Assembly (NCBI RefSeq): GCF_032854445.1
Contig: NC_088301.1
Location: 7,932,281 to 7,996,280, forward strand
DNA: 64,000 nt
Origin: Liolophura sinensis
Lineage: Eukaryota > Mollusca > Polyplacophora > Chitonida > Chitonidae
Reading direction: 5' to 3'
Under the pieces are notes generated by a model. That model was given only the letters and a program-made list of their open reading frames with translations. It ran no database searches and was not told where the DNA came from. Position numbers and translations under genes: made by a program. Of the stretch, positions 1-11,700 are shown one piece after another (position 1 is the first letter of the stretch; each line of letters opens with the position of its first letter).

Positions 1-65
1 GTGGCCACTCAATTATTTAATTATGGTATTATCAAAGCGTGCCTATTATATTGAACAAGCCTCAC

Positions 66-3000
66 CTTCAGCCTGGACAGCCAGTGTCATGTACTGAGCT
101 GAGTACATCTCCCTGTGGAATGTCTGTAAACGCTCGTGAAGCTCGCTGCCTTCCTTCAGGGATTCCATGTTCCCTGCAAGGACAGATTTGATCAAGTGCC
201 GGCTCATTATCTGGTTTTATCCATTTTGTATCTTGAAATTGGCTTCCCCTTCAAGAGCGTATTCATATAATAATTTTACAGCTTTTCGTGCCTGATTTAT
301 TTATACTTGATTGGTGTTTAACAAAATTTTATTCTTATGTGATGGCAGTCAGATTTATGGATGGAAGAAACCAGAGTCCTCAGAGTAAACCACCTGGTCC
401 TAAGAGGAGATCACCTAGTCCTCAGAGTAAACCACCTGGTCCTAAGAGGAGATCACCTAGTCCTAAGAGGAGATCACCTGGTCCTCAGAGTAAACCACCT
501 GGTCCTAAGAGGAGATCACCTAGTCCTAAGAGGAGATCACCTAGTCCTAAGAGTAAACCACCTGGTCCTAAGAGCAGATCACCTAGTCCTAAGAGTAAAT
601 CACCTGGTCCTAAGAGGAGATCACCTAGTCCTAAGAGTAAACCACCTGGTCCTAAGAGGAGGTCACCTGGTCCTCAGAGTAAACCACCTGGTCCTAAGAG
701 GAGATCACCTAGTCCTAAGAGGAGATCACCTGGTCCTCAGAGTAAACCACCTGGTCCTAAGAGGAGATCACCTGGTCCTCAGAGTAAACCACATGAGCAT
801 GAGGCTTCATTGACCAAAGGCCTGATAATCTCCACAAGCCAGTATTTAAACCATCTGGTCCTTTTGCCTGCTTAAAATCACTGTCACCCTGTATGTCAAT
901 GCAAACAACTACTTGTCTATGTTTATTTTTTGGATTACCTTTTTGCTTAGCCTCATCTCACCTTTTTTTCTGGGTGAGCCTCATGTACCATGAAAGCTTT
1001 CAACAGTTGCTTTCTTACATAATCAGACGTTAAACTTTGCTCAAATTCCCAAAAAAATATCCAAAATCAACAACAAGAAAAAATTTTGATACCTTACCCC
1101 ACATAAAGTTCCCCATTGGGTGATCCTCATGTGCCATGAGACCTTTCAACTGTTGCTTTCTTACATAACCAGACGTTAAACTTTGCTCAAATTAAAAAAA
1201 AAATATCCAAAATCAACAACAAGAAAAAATTTTGATACCTTACCCCACATAAAGTTCCCCATTGGGTGATCCTTGTGTGCCATGAGAGCTTTTAACTGTT
1301 GCTTTCTTACATAATCAGATGTTAAACTTTGCTCAAATTCTGAAAAAAAAAAAAAATATATATATATATACATATACATATACTTAAACTGCATGTCTGA
1401 AAATCTCATAAAATCTCAAACAATGCCAACACAAAACCACTGAATTTCACAATTCAAAATGGATCCCAAACTCACCATAGTTTTCTCGAACATAAACAAA
1501 ACTTTATGAAACTCAAATTCAATCAATATAAAGCTAAGGACCATCTGGAAAAAAAAGTCCTGAAAACCGATTTGTGTCAGATTACAGAAGAAGTATATTA
1601 GACAACTCGGTCCAGCAGCAACCTGCGGATGGTCAGGGGTTTTCCCCGGGCTCTGCCCGGTTTCCTCCCACCATAATGCTGGCCGCCGTCGTATAAGTGA
1701 AATATTCTTGAGTACGGCGTAAAACACCAATCAAATATATAAACAAATAAATAAATATTAGACAACTCACCACTATCTACAGCTTGTCTCTCACGGTAAA
1801 TACTGCTCTTTTTTAACAGTGGGTGTATGAAGAACTGTGCAAACATGTCCAAGGCTTGTCTGAAGTGCTCTTGTTGAATGTCAAAATAAAACAGTGTCTG
1901 TAATTGTGAAAAGACACACAAATTCAAAGGATGCTGAGTAGGGAATTAACACCTATTATGAGAGTTCACATATCTGTTTATGAAATTACATGGACAATTT
2001 TCACATCACACTTACGGATGAACTCTAACTTTAAGTGACAGTTATCCATACTGGCATGAATGAGAGTGAGGGTTTCAAGGGAGACCAGGACAAAATCTAA
2101 TAAAGTGGATAATATTTAAAATGGCAATGTTACTTGAATTCTAAACTATGTACTGGATATATGTTTCCATAGTTCAAATGCTTCTTCCGGGAACTAGGTA
2201 CTGGAGTTGAGGGAATAATTAAGCAGCTTGAAAAAGAGTTATCTCCCCTTGCAGAGCGAAAGCCATTGGTACAGTTTGCTAATTGATTTGTTATCTGCGC
2301 CGTACATTTGAATTGAACATACTGTTGAGCTGATACTACTGAGTGATCGCAGATTTTCTGTCACATGACCAAAAAATGTTGCTACAATGTTTTCAAAACA
2401 TGCACTAACCCTTTCACAGTCTGTAGATGCGTTGTCATCTCCACCATGTTTTTTGATGAATGAATCATATGCGTTTTCTTCCGGGTACTTGTCACTCCCC
2501 ATGAACACCACTGAAAAAGCCAGAGATCCACCATGCCATCATGCACACCAGGACCAAGCACAGCAATTCATTTCATATCACTGTCAATTCTGACAACGCA
2601 AACAATTTACCTTTTATTTTACACATAAAATAAACATAAATCTCATAAATAGTGCCTTGGCCATCATTAAAAATGTTTTAAAAAATATGTGAGATTCCAA
2701 AAAAGGACCTATAGTTAAGGTTTCATTGGGATTTGATAGAAGTTTCTTTTTCTTTCCATGTTAAATGGACATACCACTGATGTCGAAAAAAACTGTGCTG
2801 TTATTTTATATGTCATCTACATAAAGTTGAGATTTCCAGATGTCTACTGACACGTATCTGAATCTGAGCGAAAGATTGAATGCTTAGTTTTATTTGGGGT
2901 TTCCCTTCGACCATCAACTCACTCAGATCACTGTATTTAGAAAGTCTGATTTTTTTTAGTCAGTTACGTCCCTTTTATGTCTAGATGACAGGAGATGTTC

Positions 3001-6000
3001 AATGAACTTGAAATGTCAGACACAGCACTGTGTTGTAATTATGCAGTCTACTGTGTAACTTCAGTTCTGCCATTGGCAATTACCATTACTTTATAAAATA
3101 TTATCAATAGAAAGGAAGACTTCTAATTTGCTTTCCATCTATCGTATTGTTTATATGTGTGATCCACAAGCAAACGCTACACTGCGGGAATCTTTGCGCT
3201 GCCTCATTTGCATGTTATCTCATTGGGTGGACAGTTTAGACCAGTCATGGATTTCATCTTATACTTCTCTTAATTGACATTTTATGGAAAATATAGGCCC
3301 AGGAGGTTTAGTCAGGAGTGAAATGTCATTCACATTTGTTTTTAGCCAAACCAACTCAAAAATTCTTAAGTTTTTTTGATGGTATGTCCCTTTAATTTCT
3401 TCGAAATTCCTTCAAAACCAGCATAAAAAGAAATCCTTATTGACTGACCAATCATATTTTTTCTGATAGGGTCATGTTACGCCAAATGTTGAATTTTTAA
3501 GGATGGTTCACCTGATCATACAAAAGAATACTAAACTGTGTTTTAACTGTCATAAAAATATTTCTTTTAACGTATCGAATCTTGAGAAAATAAAAATAAT
3601 AACGATGAAATTTTTAATGATGGAATAAAATTTCAAAGAAAAAAATCAATAAAATATTTACATATTTATGCTGGCATTATCAGTCAGCTGGAGAACGGGT
3701 GATTTCCCTTAGCATACATGTACATACTGTGTTCAAGAAAGTGGGCCAGCCCTGGTGCCTCAGCGGGGTCACAGAAACTTCCTGCCCCAATACACAAACC
3801 AGCTGCTGACTGGAAAAATGAGAAAAGAGTACCCTTGCAAATTACTGGTGTAGTACTAGGTTCATTGCTATAATTTTTATCTCGCTAAAAATGTAAAAAT
3901 CAATATGTTCCATTATATAATGGTCAGTTTGTTCTGATATATGATACATGCATAATTATTGCACACGATATAGCATTCACACGGACTCCCCAATAGATGG
4001 CGTGTTTATAACACGAGCACTAAGTGGCATCATGATGTCCAGAAAGAGTTTAATCATCCCTCTTCTACTAAAGATCGTTTATCACCATAAATGTGCACCC
4101 TATCTGGGAAACTGCCCCTAGTTTTGAGTTCACATAGAACAAATCTTAACCAGGGTATGAAACTCTCCAGTGGGCAAAAGAGGTGCTTTAACTTAAAATG
4201 GGCTTGCCAATCCTTTCTTATGTACCGGGAGTGTGAACTCTTTTGCCCATGTCTGCCCTGGGTTAAAATTTGCTGTGTAACATATCTACCCTAATTCGGC
4301 AGCCTTTTCGCATAAAAAAGAGCAACTTTCAGGGTAATTTATGCACATTTTAATTTGACTTTGGAGACAAAACTCCATTGGTTGGATTAGCCTTTGCAAG
4401 GCTTCACAACAAGTATAATTTAATCAGTCTACTTAGAATAATTAATGCTCTCACAAAGTGCTTGAATAAACGTATGAAAATTGCGATATGAGATATGGTC
4501 CTAGTTTTACAGCACAATGAGAAGAATAAACATATACATGTACTCTGAAATCTGATTTTTTCTTCCACAAGCTGTTGACGGAGAAAATTCAGGAAAGCTG
4601 ATTTTCTTCCAAACACATATTCCTTTGTTTTACCCATGCCGAAGATTACGAATGTATAGTTATGGTTTAATGCCACTTCGGCAATATTGCCACCACAATG
4701 TGGCTTTCTGAATATTAGAAGTGGGAAGAAAGCAAAACAGATGCAATACATGTGTATCAGACATGTGTATGTAGATGTTTTGAGTTTGTTTATGTATGCC
4801 AGAAATAAATTCACTATTTTTACCCCCTGATATTCAAACAGACAAAGGAAGAGCCAGCTGTCTTATTGTGTTTATGTGCTGTTTGGTTCAAGTTGAATAA
4901 AATATGTATGGACCAACTGCTGCATCAGAAAGCTATACATGTACCTATAGCACTTATTTAGGAATAGCAAACAAATATCTTATCACTGTATAACATTATA
5001 TGGTACTTTATCTTTCTGCTATTTTTTGTGTAGCAATTATGTTATGACTGTAAATATTGGATTTTATCCATAAGCTACCCTTTTTTATGGCTGTATTATA
5101 CCTTTACTGCCAAGTAAACAATCCCAACCTCTACTCAGAACTTCAATGAATACGTACACTATAGTGCTGGGCTTTTTACGAAGTTGACATGAGAGTTAAT
5201 TTCTATACTATGACAACCTATTAAGGAGTTTTCTAACTCCTAAAATCATACACCTACAAACTGATTTTCTCCAACAACAGACACAAGGGATTTTGTTCTT
5301 ACCAATTTAACAGTGGATTTATCATCTTCTGCATCTTCTTCACTTTCACTTTCAGAAGAACCAAACGAAAGCTCTGAAAGTCCAGCAACCTCTTTCTCCT
5401 TTGAATTGTCGCTCTCTGTAACTGTTATACTGGAGCCTACTTCACTAGGGTCAGATATTAACAGGGCTCTGAGCCCATTTCGAAGTTTGATATGTCTGAA
5501 ATATAAAACTTCATGTATTATGTAAAACATAAAACAAATGTTGTCTAAGATGTGCAGTTTACAGGTTGCAAAAGGCACCATTTAAACTTAAGGCAGCATT
5601 GTTCTTAAACCGTTAAGCTATCTTGTTTGCTGCATACTTTACAAATACATGTATAACTTATGTTATTATTCTTATTATATATATATATTATATAGTGTTT
5701 AAAAGTGATATATCACTTGAACAACTTTGACATTCAAAGATACCGGTATGATAAAAGTGAAGCTTAAAGAGAAGTGTTAGTTAAACGAAGCAACACTTTC
5801 ATTTCATTGCAGGTAATTTTAAATTAACAAACCTATATTTTTTCAGGTCATTGGGAGATTTATCGATGTCTTCTGTTCTGGAAATGACGTTGTCAAGTTT
5901 AAAACTTGCTGAACTTGTGCTGGGTGACAGATCATTGACAGTTCGAAACGGGACTTTTCTACGCGGCTGTCCATTGCCGGATAATGATGAATTCCACCTT

Positions 6001-6140
6001 TCTACACCAGAGCACCCAATATCTCTCGGTGAAGCATTTGGCGACAACCTTTGCTTTTTGCCTTGTTTACTCATATGGATTTTGACAGCATCTAAACAAT
6101 GGGAACGGGAAATAAAACTACAAAAACTTCGGAAGACCAT
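66..6140 (-). CDS. NRDC: Nardilysin (M16 zinc metallopeptidase), N-terminal part, 7 exons
   Basis: Minus-strand exons, all GT-AG and phase-consistent: 6140/6074-5833, 5495-5303, 3809-3728, 2510-2410, 1897-1771, 1339-1244, 173-66. They encode about 318-340 residues; nardilysins have about 1150, so the C-terminal two thirds lie off the left edge. Visible: KSPNDLKKYRHIKLRNGL joining exons 1 and 2, a Ser/Glu/Asp-rich acidic insert in exon 2 (the nardilysin hallmark), the inverted zinc motif HFLEH in exon 3, VFMGSDKYPEEN and NASTDCER in exon 4, AQFFIHPL and the downstream Glu region RERQAVDSE across exons 5/6, HPMGNFMWGN across exons 6/7. Family role: dibasic-cleaving endopeptidase and HB-EGF shedding enhancer. 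Starts are possible at 6140 and 6074. A small phase-0 exon between exons 2 and 3 cannot be excluded. Introns hold SINEs, a MITE-like element and an exon-6 triplication. Confidence 0.95.
288..375 (-). mobile_element. SINE-like fragment (second family), nardilysin intron
   Basis: The stretch reading TTGATTGGTGTTTAACA and then ATGGATGGAAGAAACCAGAGT matches the 3' tail side of the element at 36248-36545. It runs directly into the 21-bp minisatellite, whose unit looks derived from this element. Confidence 0.5.
372..795. repeat. 21-bp minisatellite, about 20 units
   Basis: Units of the type CCTAAGAGGAGATCACCTAGT alternate with variants carrying CAGAGTAAACCA. The unit length is a multiple of three, so two plus-strand frames stay open: one reads heptads such as SPSPKRR/PPGPQSK, the other LRGDHLV/LRVNHLV. 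It lies in a nardilysin intron, antisense to the gene, and starts inside a SINE-like fragment, so protein coding is unlikely. Confidence 0.9.
974..1343 (-). repeat. Tandem triplication of nardilysin exon 6, 146-bp unit
   Basis: Three head-to-tail copies at an exact 146-bp period: exon-like parts at 1339-1244 (C), 1193-1098 (B) and 1047-about 970 (A). Copy C has a polypyrimidine tract and CAG acceptor and is the exon used in the model. Copies B and A are also open in frame but their exon starts are preceded by AAA- or GGG-type ends with no AG. Copies C and B keep the donor GTAAGG. Copy A diverges after the HP codons, where a GTGAGA follows. The spacers between copies are only about 50 bp and nearly identical. 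Confidence 0.9.
1609..1754 (+). mobile_element. tRNA-derived SINE, 5'-truncated, with target-site duplication
   Basis: Contains the family core CAACCTGCGGATGGTC, ATAATGCTGGCCGCCGTCGT and GAGTACGGCGTAAAACACCA followed by an AAATA tail. It is flanked by the 14-bp direct repeat ATATTAGACAACTC at 1595-1608 and 1755-1768. The right copy overlaps the splice donor of nardilysin exon 5 (1765-1770, minus strand). Confidence 0.9.
2761..3395. mobile_element. MITE-like element with TTAA target duplication (piggyBac-type)
   Basis: TTAA at 2761-2764 is followed by ATGGACATACCACTGATGTC; at the other end GATGGTATGTCCCT is followed by TTAA at 3392-3395. The ends are inverted repeats of roughly 25-30 bp. About 627 bp, no open frame. 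TTAA duplication with short inverted repeats is the piggyBac-superfamily pattern. It sits in the nardilysin intron between exons 3 and 4. Confidence 0.6.
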
Positions 6141-6930
6141 TCACGCGTTTGGCCTTTCCAATCCAGATGGCATGCAAAATCGTTTGATTGGCTGATGAAG
6201 ATCTTGTTAGCCAATCAAAACAATGCTATTTGAGACTTGCAGTTTCTAACCCCTAATATCATTAAAAATATCAAAACAGATGGATCTGAGAGCAAAATAA
6301 ACCAATAGTACGCTTTTATGATACAACCAAGTTTAAAGTTTAACACATGAAATTTCATTTAGTAAATATGGTTAGGGATAAATGTATTTATATGTATTTA
6401 AAATGTTGTTAGAGGCCGTACAGGATCAGAAGTGGGATTCGCATGGAATCGTAAACATGCCACGTCGCTTTGGTGTAGGTATATGTAGTCATACAGACGT
6501 AGCTGGCTACTTCCAAATCCATTGCAACTACACAAAATGGCCAGCGATCAATGAAATCACTGCACGTGGTGTTAGTGTAAGCTCCCAGCTAACTTAATGT
6601 GGCGAGCGATCGCGTTTTCTCCGAGTGTCGCGTGGGCTACCCAGCTGACACGGTGACAGACAGACGTCGCATTGTATTGTAGTTGTAGCATTCGGTTTAC
6701 TCGCGAATGGAGCTTATCACATTGAAATCACTATAAAGGTGTCACTGTTATTATTCGAAAATGGGACATTTTGGACATAATGTCACAAGTCTTTTTCTAA
6801 ATTCAATCAGTTAATGCTTGACATACATTGTATTGTAGTTAACTTTTAAATTTTATATGTATATATCTTTAAAGTTTAGTTGAACAATTCAAGTCTGTGC
6901 ACATTTAGGCACTTCATTTGCTTGCAGCAG

Positions 6931-7103
6931 TGGCTAACAGATGATGAGGTGAAAGATAAAATTGAAAGGTATAGGGATATAAACACATGTGATATTCTGA
7001 GAACTATGCCTGAAAGTGATAGTAACCAGAACGATAATAGACTGTCATTAGAAAACAGTGCAATCAGCTCTTCAAGCATTACTTCCATGTTATGTATACA
7101 ATA
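6931..7103 (+). CDS. Possible terminal exon of an unrecognised small protein gene
   Basis: A strong acceptor (CTTGCAG) precedes an open frame starting QWLTDDEVKDKIERYRD and ending ITSMLCIQ with a TAG stop. Composition is hydrophilic and Ser/Asn/Asp-rich, with no domain that I recognise. Phase 0 at the acceptor is required. No upstream exon could be joined with confidence. An alternative is a single 74-aa frame from 6880. A plus-strand AATAAA follows at 7476. If real, this gene is divergent from nardilysin, starts near its promoter and lies upstream of the transporter. Confidence 0.3.
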
Positions 7104-8693
7104 GTTTTACCCCAGTGTTAGTTGTATTAAGTAAAACTTCAAGTACCTGGATGTCTGCATTTTCTAATGGAGGAAATAGGCGTACATATGTATGTTTAAC
7201 AAGCATCCACAATTATGGTACCAAAAGCTCTTTGCAGTATATGAAATGTCTTCATATTAGGTTAACATACAGTAGTTTCAACATAACTGTTGTGATTTAA
7301 TTATAATTTCATTATAAAACCTCACAAGACGTGATTGTACCATACCATCAGAGTTTCGTCAGTATCCAGTCTGACCCAGAATCAGCCTCTACAAATAATT
7401 GTAGGCCACATTAATTGTGACGGTGATGGCAACATGTCTTAAACATGTATTGCCATGGTACCAGTTGGTAGTTGCAATAAACTATGTTCGATAGCTTGGA
7501 GGAACAGGGTGTAGGTAGGAGATGCAATTAACGGAATTCTGTAGGTAATATTAGATATTTCTGAAGAACAGAATTCTTCAAACTGAGGAAAAACCAGCAT
7601 TAATGATGAAGTAAGAGCTGATTAAGTAATGAAGAAGTAATGATTGAAGAGCCGAGGAGCAAGGGCTCGGTTTCACGAAGCGCTCTTAACATTGTGTTCA
7701 CTTAGCTACCACATCAACCAGTACTGTGGACATTACGTTGTCATGGTAATTCCGAGCTCGTAACGTTAAGAGAGCTTAGTGAAACTGGGCGTTGAGCCAT
7801 ATAGGAGTCTGTGAGCATTCATATTGTTAGATGAGATATCAGTTAACACGGTCAATACCTGTTCAGCTGCATATCGGTTCTGCAACATTTTGTTACATGT
7901 TCTGGTGCAGTGCTTTCTTAAAAAGAGAAGACATGGCAGACCAAATGTATGTATATTCTTAGACAAAGTATCCCACATAAAAATTTGGTTTTATGATGTT
8001 GCATAACGAAGATATAGCAGTTCAAAGTAAACAAAAAAACTTGCAAGAAGAAAATCAAAAGCACCGCCATATTTTCAATATTATAACCAGAGAATACACC
8101 TGACATCATGCGGATGTCTGTTAGCCATATTAGCATGGGGTATGAGTCATGGGACATTAAGTTCCCATTTTTCTAACATGACGTATCCCATGGTCTAGTA
8201 AAAATTACAGATTAAAAGTTTATTTATAGCTACAAGCACATCAGAACACAGTGGCTGTCACCTCTCTTCCAAAATAATTAAGGTTACATGACTTGCCACT
8301 TTTTTCTTTTAAACATACACATTTCCCCCAGTTTATATATTGTTAAAGTACATAATTATAACGTGACAGGAAACATTAACCATTGTCTAAACATATGGAG
8401 TTTATGTACATGTGTTTGATGTTGTGCTTATGTGCCCAGCATTCATTTCTCTAAACTTATCTTTCATGATCTAATTGATAATCATGCAAGATATTTGAAA
8501 GTTCTGGTTTTATTATAAATTCTGTTCTAAGTTTATAAATATTATGTTTATAAAATACTAATAAACTTACAGGGATGTTATTCCCAGCAGATAACTTTAA
8601 ATTTGAGAATATATATTTATATGTTTTTTTATATTTGATGATTTAATGAAATGAACAAACAAGTAATTGACCTCGGAATGCTACTGTTTGCAG
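7104..8693. other. Intergenic stretch upstream of the transporter
   Basis: AT-rich sequence with a polyadenylation-type AATAAA at 7476-7481 and short unrelated open frames only. A plausible acceptor (TTTGCAG ending at 8693) suggests that the transporter's first coding exon follows a 5'-UTR intron. Confidence 0.5.
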
Positions 8694-8799
8694 TTGCGAT
8701 GCTGTCCAGTTTGAACCATTGTTCATGAAGAGTTGCAACAAGAAGGAGGACGGCCATGGTTATTCTACAGTGAAAGTGACACTTTTGTAGAGTGACAGT

Positions 8800-11700
8800 A
8801 TGATGAAACCATCTCGAACAATAGCACTATGCTCGCTGGCAAATTTCATCAACTCAGCAGATCGGGTGATAATGCCCATTGCCATAGTGCCGATGACGGA
8901 TCAGTTCAAATGGGATATGCATGGTCAAGGATGGATTCTCAGCTCCTTCGCTGTGGGTTACATGAGCAGTCAGGTAATGGAGTATACCTGTACCTTGTAC
9001 AGAGTTGTGCGCACATCATAAATTATGAAAATTTTGGAGATATTCATGAGTCTTTTGTTCTTTATGCATCTTCATGTGTATGCTGGATGTACTAATGTTA
9101 GTGTTAAGACTCACTTGTGAGCTCTTGCTGTTTCATTTACAACTTTAAATCAAGAGGTTAGTGTTGTACCTAGCGAAGGTCATTGGTTTACTCAGGGCAC
9201 TCTAGTTTCCTCCACCCGAACACCTGACCTCAAACACCTGACCCTAGTATGGCCTCAAACACCTGACTGTAGTATGGCCTCAAATACCTGACTGCAGTGT
9301 GGCCTCAAACACCAATCAGTCAGTCAATAAATCAGTCCTATTCACCACATAAAGTCATTGTCGGATTTATGTTTTCTATATTATTCTCACCATATTTTCA
9401 TCGCTCAATGGTGCACTACTGATTTCGTCAGTTCATGCAGTAGAAAAGTGTAATTTTTTGTCATATTTTGTCATGGAAAGTAATTACAAGTGGTGAATTT
9501 TTTGTTTTGACGTACATGTATGTGTGGCAACACAGCTTGCATATATTATATGCATATTGCCTGGTGGTACAGGTATGCCTTTATGGAGGAACAGGTGGTT
9601 TACCTCTGGCACTCCAGACTCCGATTTCCTCTGCCGGTAAACTTATCGTGAAGAAATTTTGAATATGAGAATTTGTAAACTATCAGATTTGTAAACCGTT
9701 ATTCCCAAGCTTCACCTCAGCAAGTTACGGAAATATAATGGTTGTTTCTTCACCTATGAACTTGTCTAATATTGCTCACTTTAGCCAAAAAAAATATATA
9801 AATAAATAAAAATGAATAAATAAATAAATTCCAAAAAAAAAGGAATTCAAAGAGAGTAAGTAGAATACAACCCTGTCACCAAATTACAGTGTGTACTGTG
9901 CTGATTGTAGTTCACTGAATTTGGAAAGTGCAGATAAAAACAATGTTAATAGATGTGTATATTCAATATTAAGGTCTTCATATTTTAATTCCATATAGGT
10001 AAAGAATACTGCTCTTGTTTGACAGGTGATAGGAGGCAGTGCTGCCAAGAAGTACGGTGGAAAGGCTGTGCTAACTGTGGCTGTGTTGCTCTGGTCTCTC
10101 TCCACATGTCTGGTCCCAGTGTTTGCTCATTCCCTCAATGCTCTCATGATATCTAGAGTCTTCTTAGGCCTTGGCGAAGGATTAGGTCAGTTCAGGAGCT
10201 AATCATTTTCTTTCATTTTAACATATCAAACTATTAATGTCAAGTGTTTCACCGATATTTTGGTATAATGGTATGAATTGTTTATGATTTACCAACTTTT
10301 GTTTCGACATTTTATGATAATGTATATTCCGTGGCAATATTGATACCACGACATAAGTGTTGACAGTTTCTTACAGCTGTTATTTTGTTTCTGACTTTAT
10401 GAGACGTTGTGACGAAGTACATGTTGATGTTATGAGAAAATTGCATTATCTACGTATATGTTCCATTACAAGCAGTGTAAATTCACAATAGCTGCAACAT
10501 CCGCTGTGTAGGAATTGGTGTCATCTTGCTGTAATTCCTCTTAAATGAATGACCTGTGTAGAATGGATAGGAGACTCAAAAATGTATCTCATTCTGAATG
10601 TGTTTGGATGTGAATATAGGATGTTTGTGTGCAAATGTTTTCAGGCGTTTGTACAAAACTCATGTATATAAGTAAAAACTGTTAAAAAAATGTATAAAAT
10701 TCAATTAATTACGTGTTGTGTTTATTTCCACAGGGTTGCCGACTGTCTTTCACATTTTTTCCCACACCATCCCCGTGGAGGAGAGGTCAAGGGCATTTGG
10801 TTACCTGGTCGCTTTGGGTTCAATAGGTCAAACTGTGGCAGCTCTGGTGAGTTGGTTACTATTTTCACTTCAGAAAAGGACCATTTCTGAGGGATTCAAA
10901 TAAAGTGTTTGCCTTCATGTTGTTTTCATAGGTCACACAAGATGTGGGTATAACCCATTCTCTGACAAAGAATGTAGTGACTGCATTTAATGCTGTCAGA
11001 AAAGTTATGAAATAACTGTAAATGCTAGATGGTGCTGTTTTCGTGTGGTTTTGCATGAATTTTGTTGAAGTTGACTTGTTTTTCACCCATATATAAGACC
11101 AATATGTCACACAAAGGGCAGTTTGCCAATAATTTGCTAATGTCTTGGGGTTTGCTCCAAGCACTCCAGTTTTCCCCTCCAATAAAACTAGCTCTTGTTA
11201 TGTAAATGTAAAATTCTTGAGTATGTAGTTGAAACAACAATTATATGAATACAAAGATTCTCCACATTTCATGATATTAGATTTATGCAAAAGCCGTCTT
11301 TGTACACTGACAGAAACTTAATTGTGAAATTGTTCTCTTATTATTTAATTGAAATAAAATATTTATATTGGGTTGTTTTTAGGTCTGTCCGCATCTGGCC
11401 TGGCCCTGGATGTTCTATTTATTTGGTATTCTGGGGTTTTTATGGGTGTTACTATGGTTTTTCATGTACTCGGAGAACCGGGGGGAAGAGGAATTTGTCC
11501 AGCCCCCAAAGGTATTGTTTACTTGTTACCCAATTTACCCTAAATCCTCATCAGAGTTGACAATAGACATCATCGCATAGTGCATATTTGGCACATTAAA
11601 GGAGCCTGAACATATTTTTTTTTTTTTGACATTTTATGCAAGTTCATACATGTGCACATTCCTTTTATTCTTCAGAATCTGATAAATTTTGTTTTGAAAT

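Noticed and set aside
288-875. Long plus-strand frame of SPxPKRR heptads
   Set aside because: It is produced by the 21-bp minisatellite, whose overlapping frame is open too, and it lies in an intron of the minus-strand nardilysin gene within SINE-derived DNA.
11285-11560. Plus-strand frame over transporter exon 4
   Set aside because: It runs in the wrong frame across exon 11383-11511; the supported frame reads VCPHLAWPWMFYLFG.
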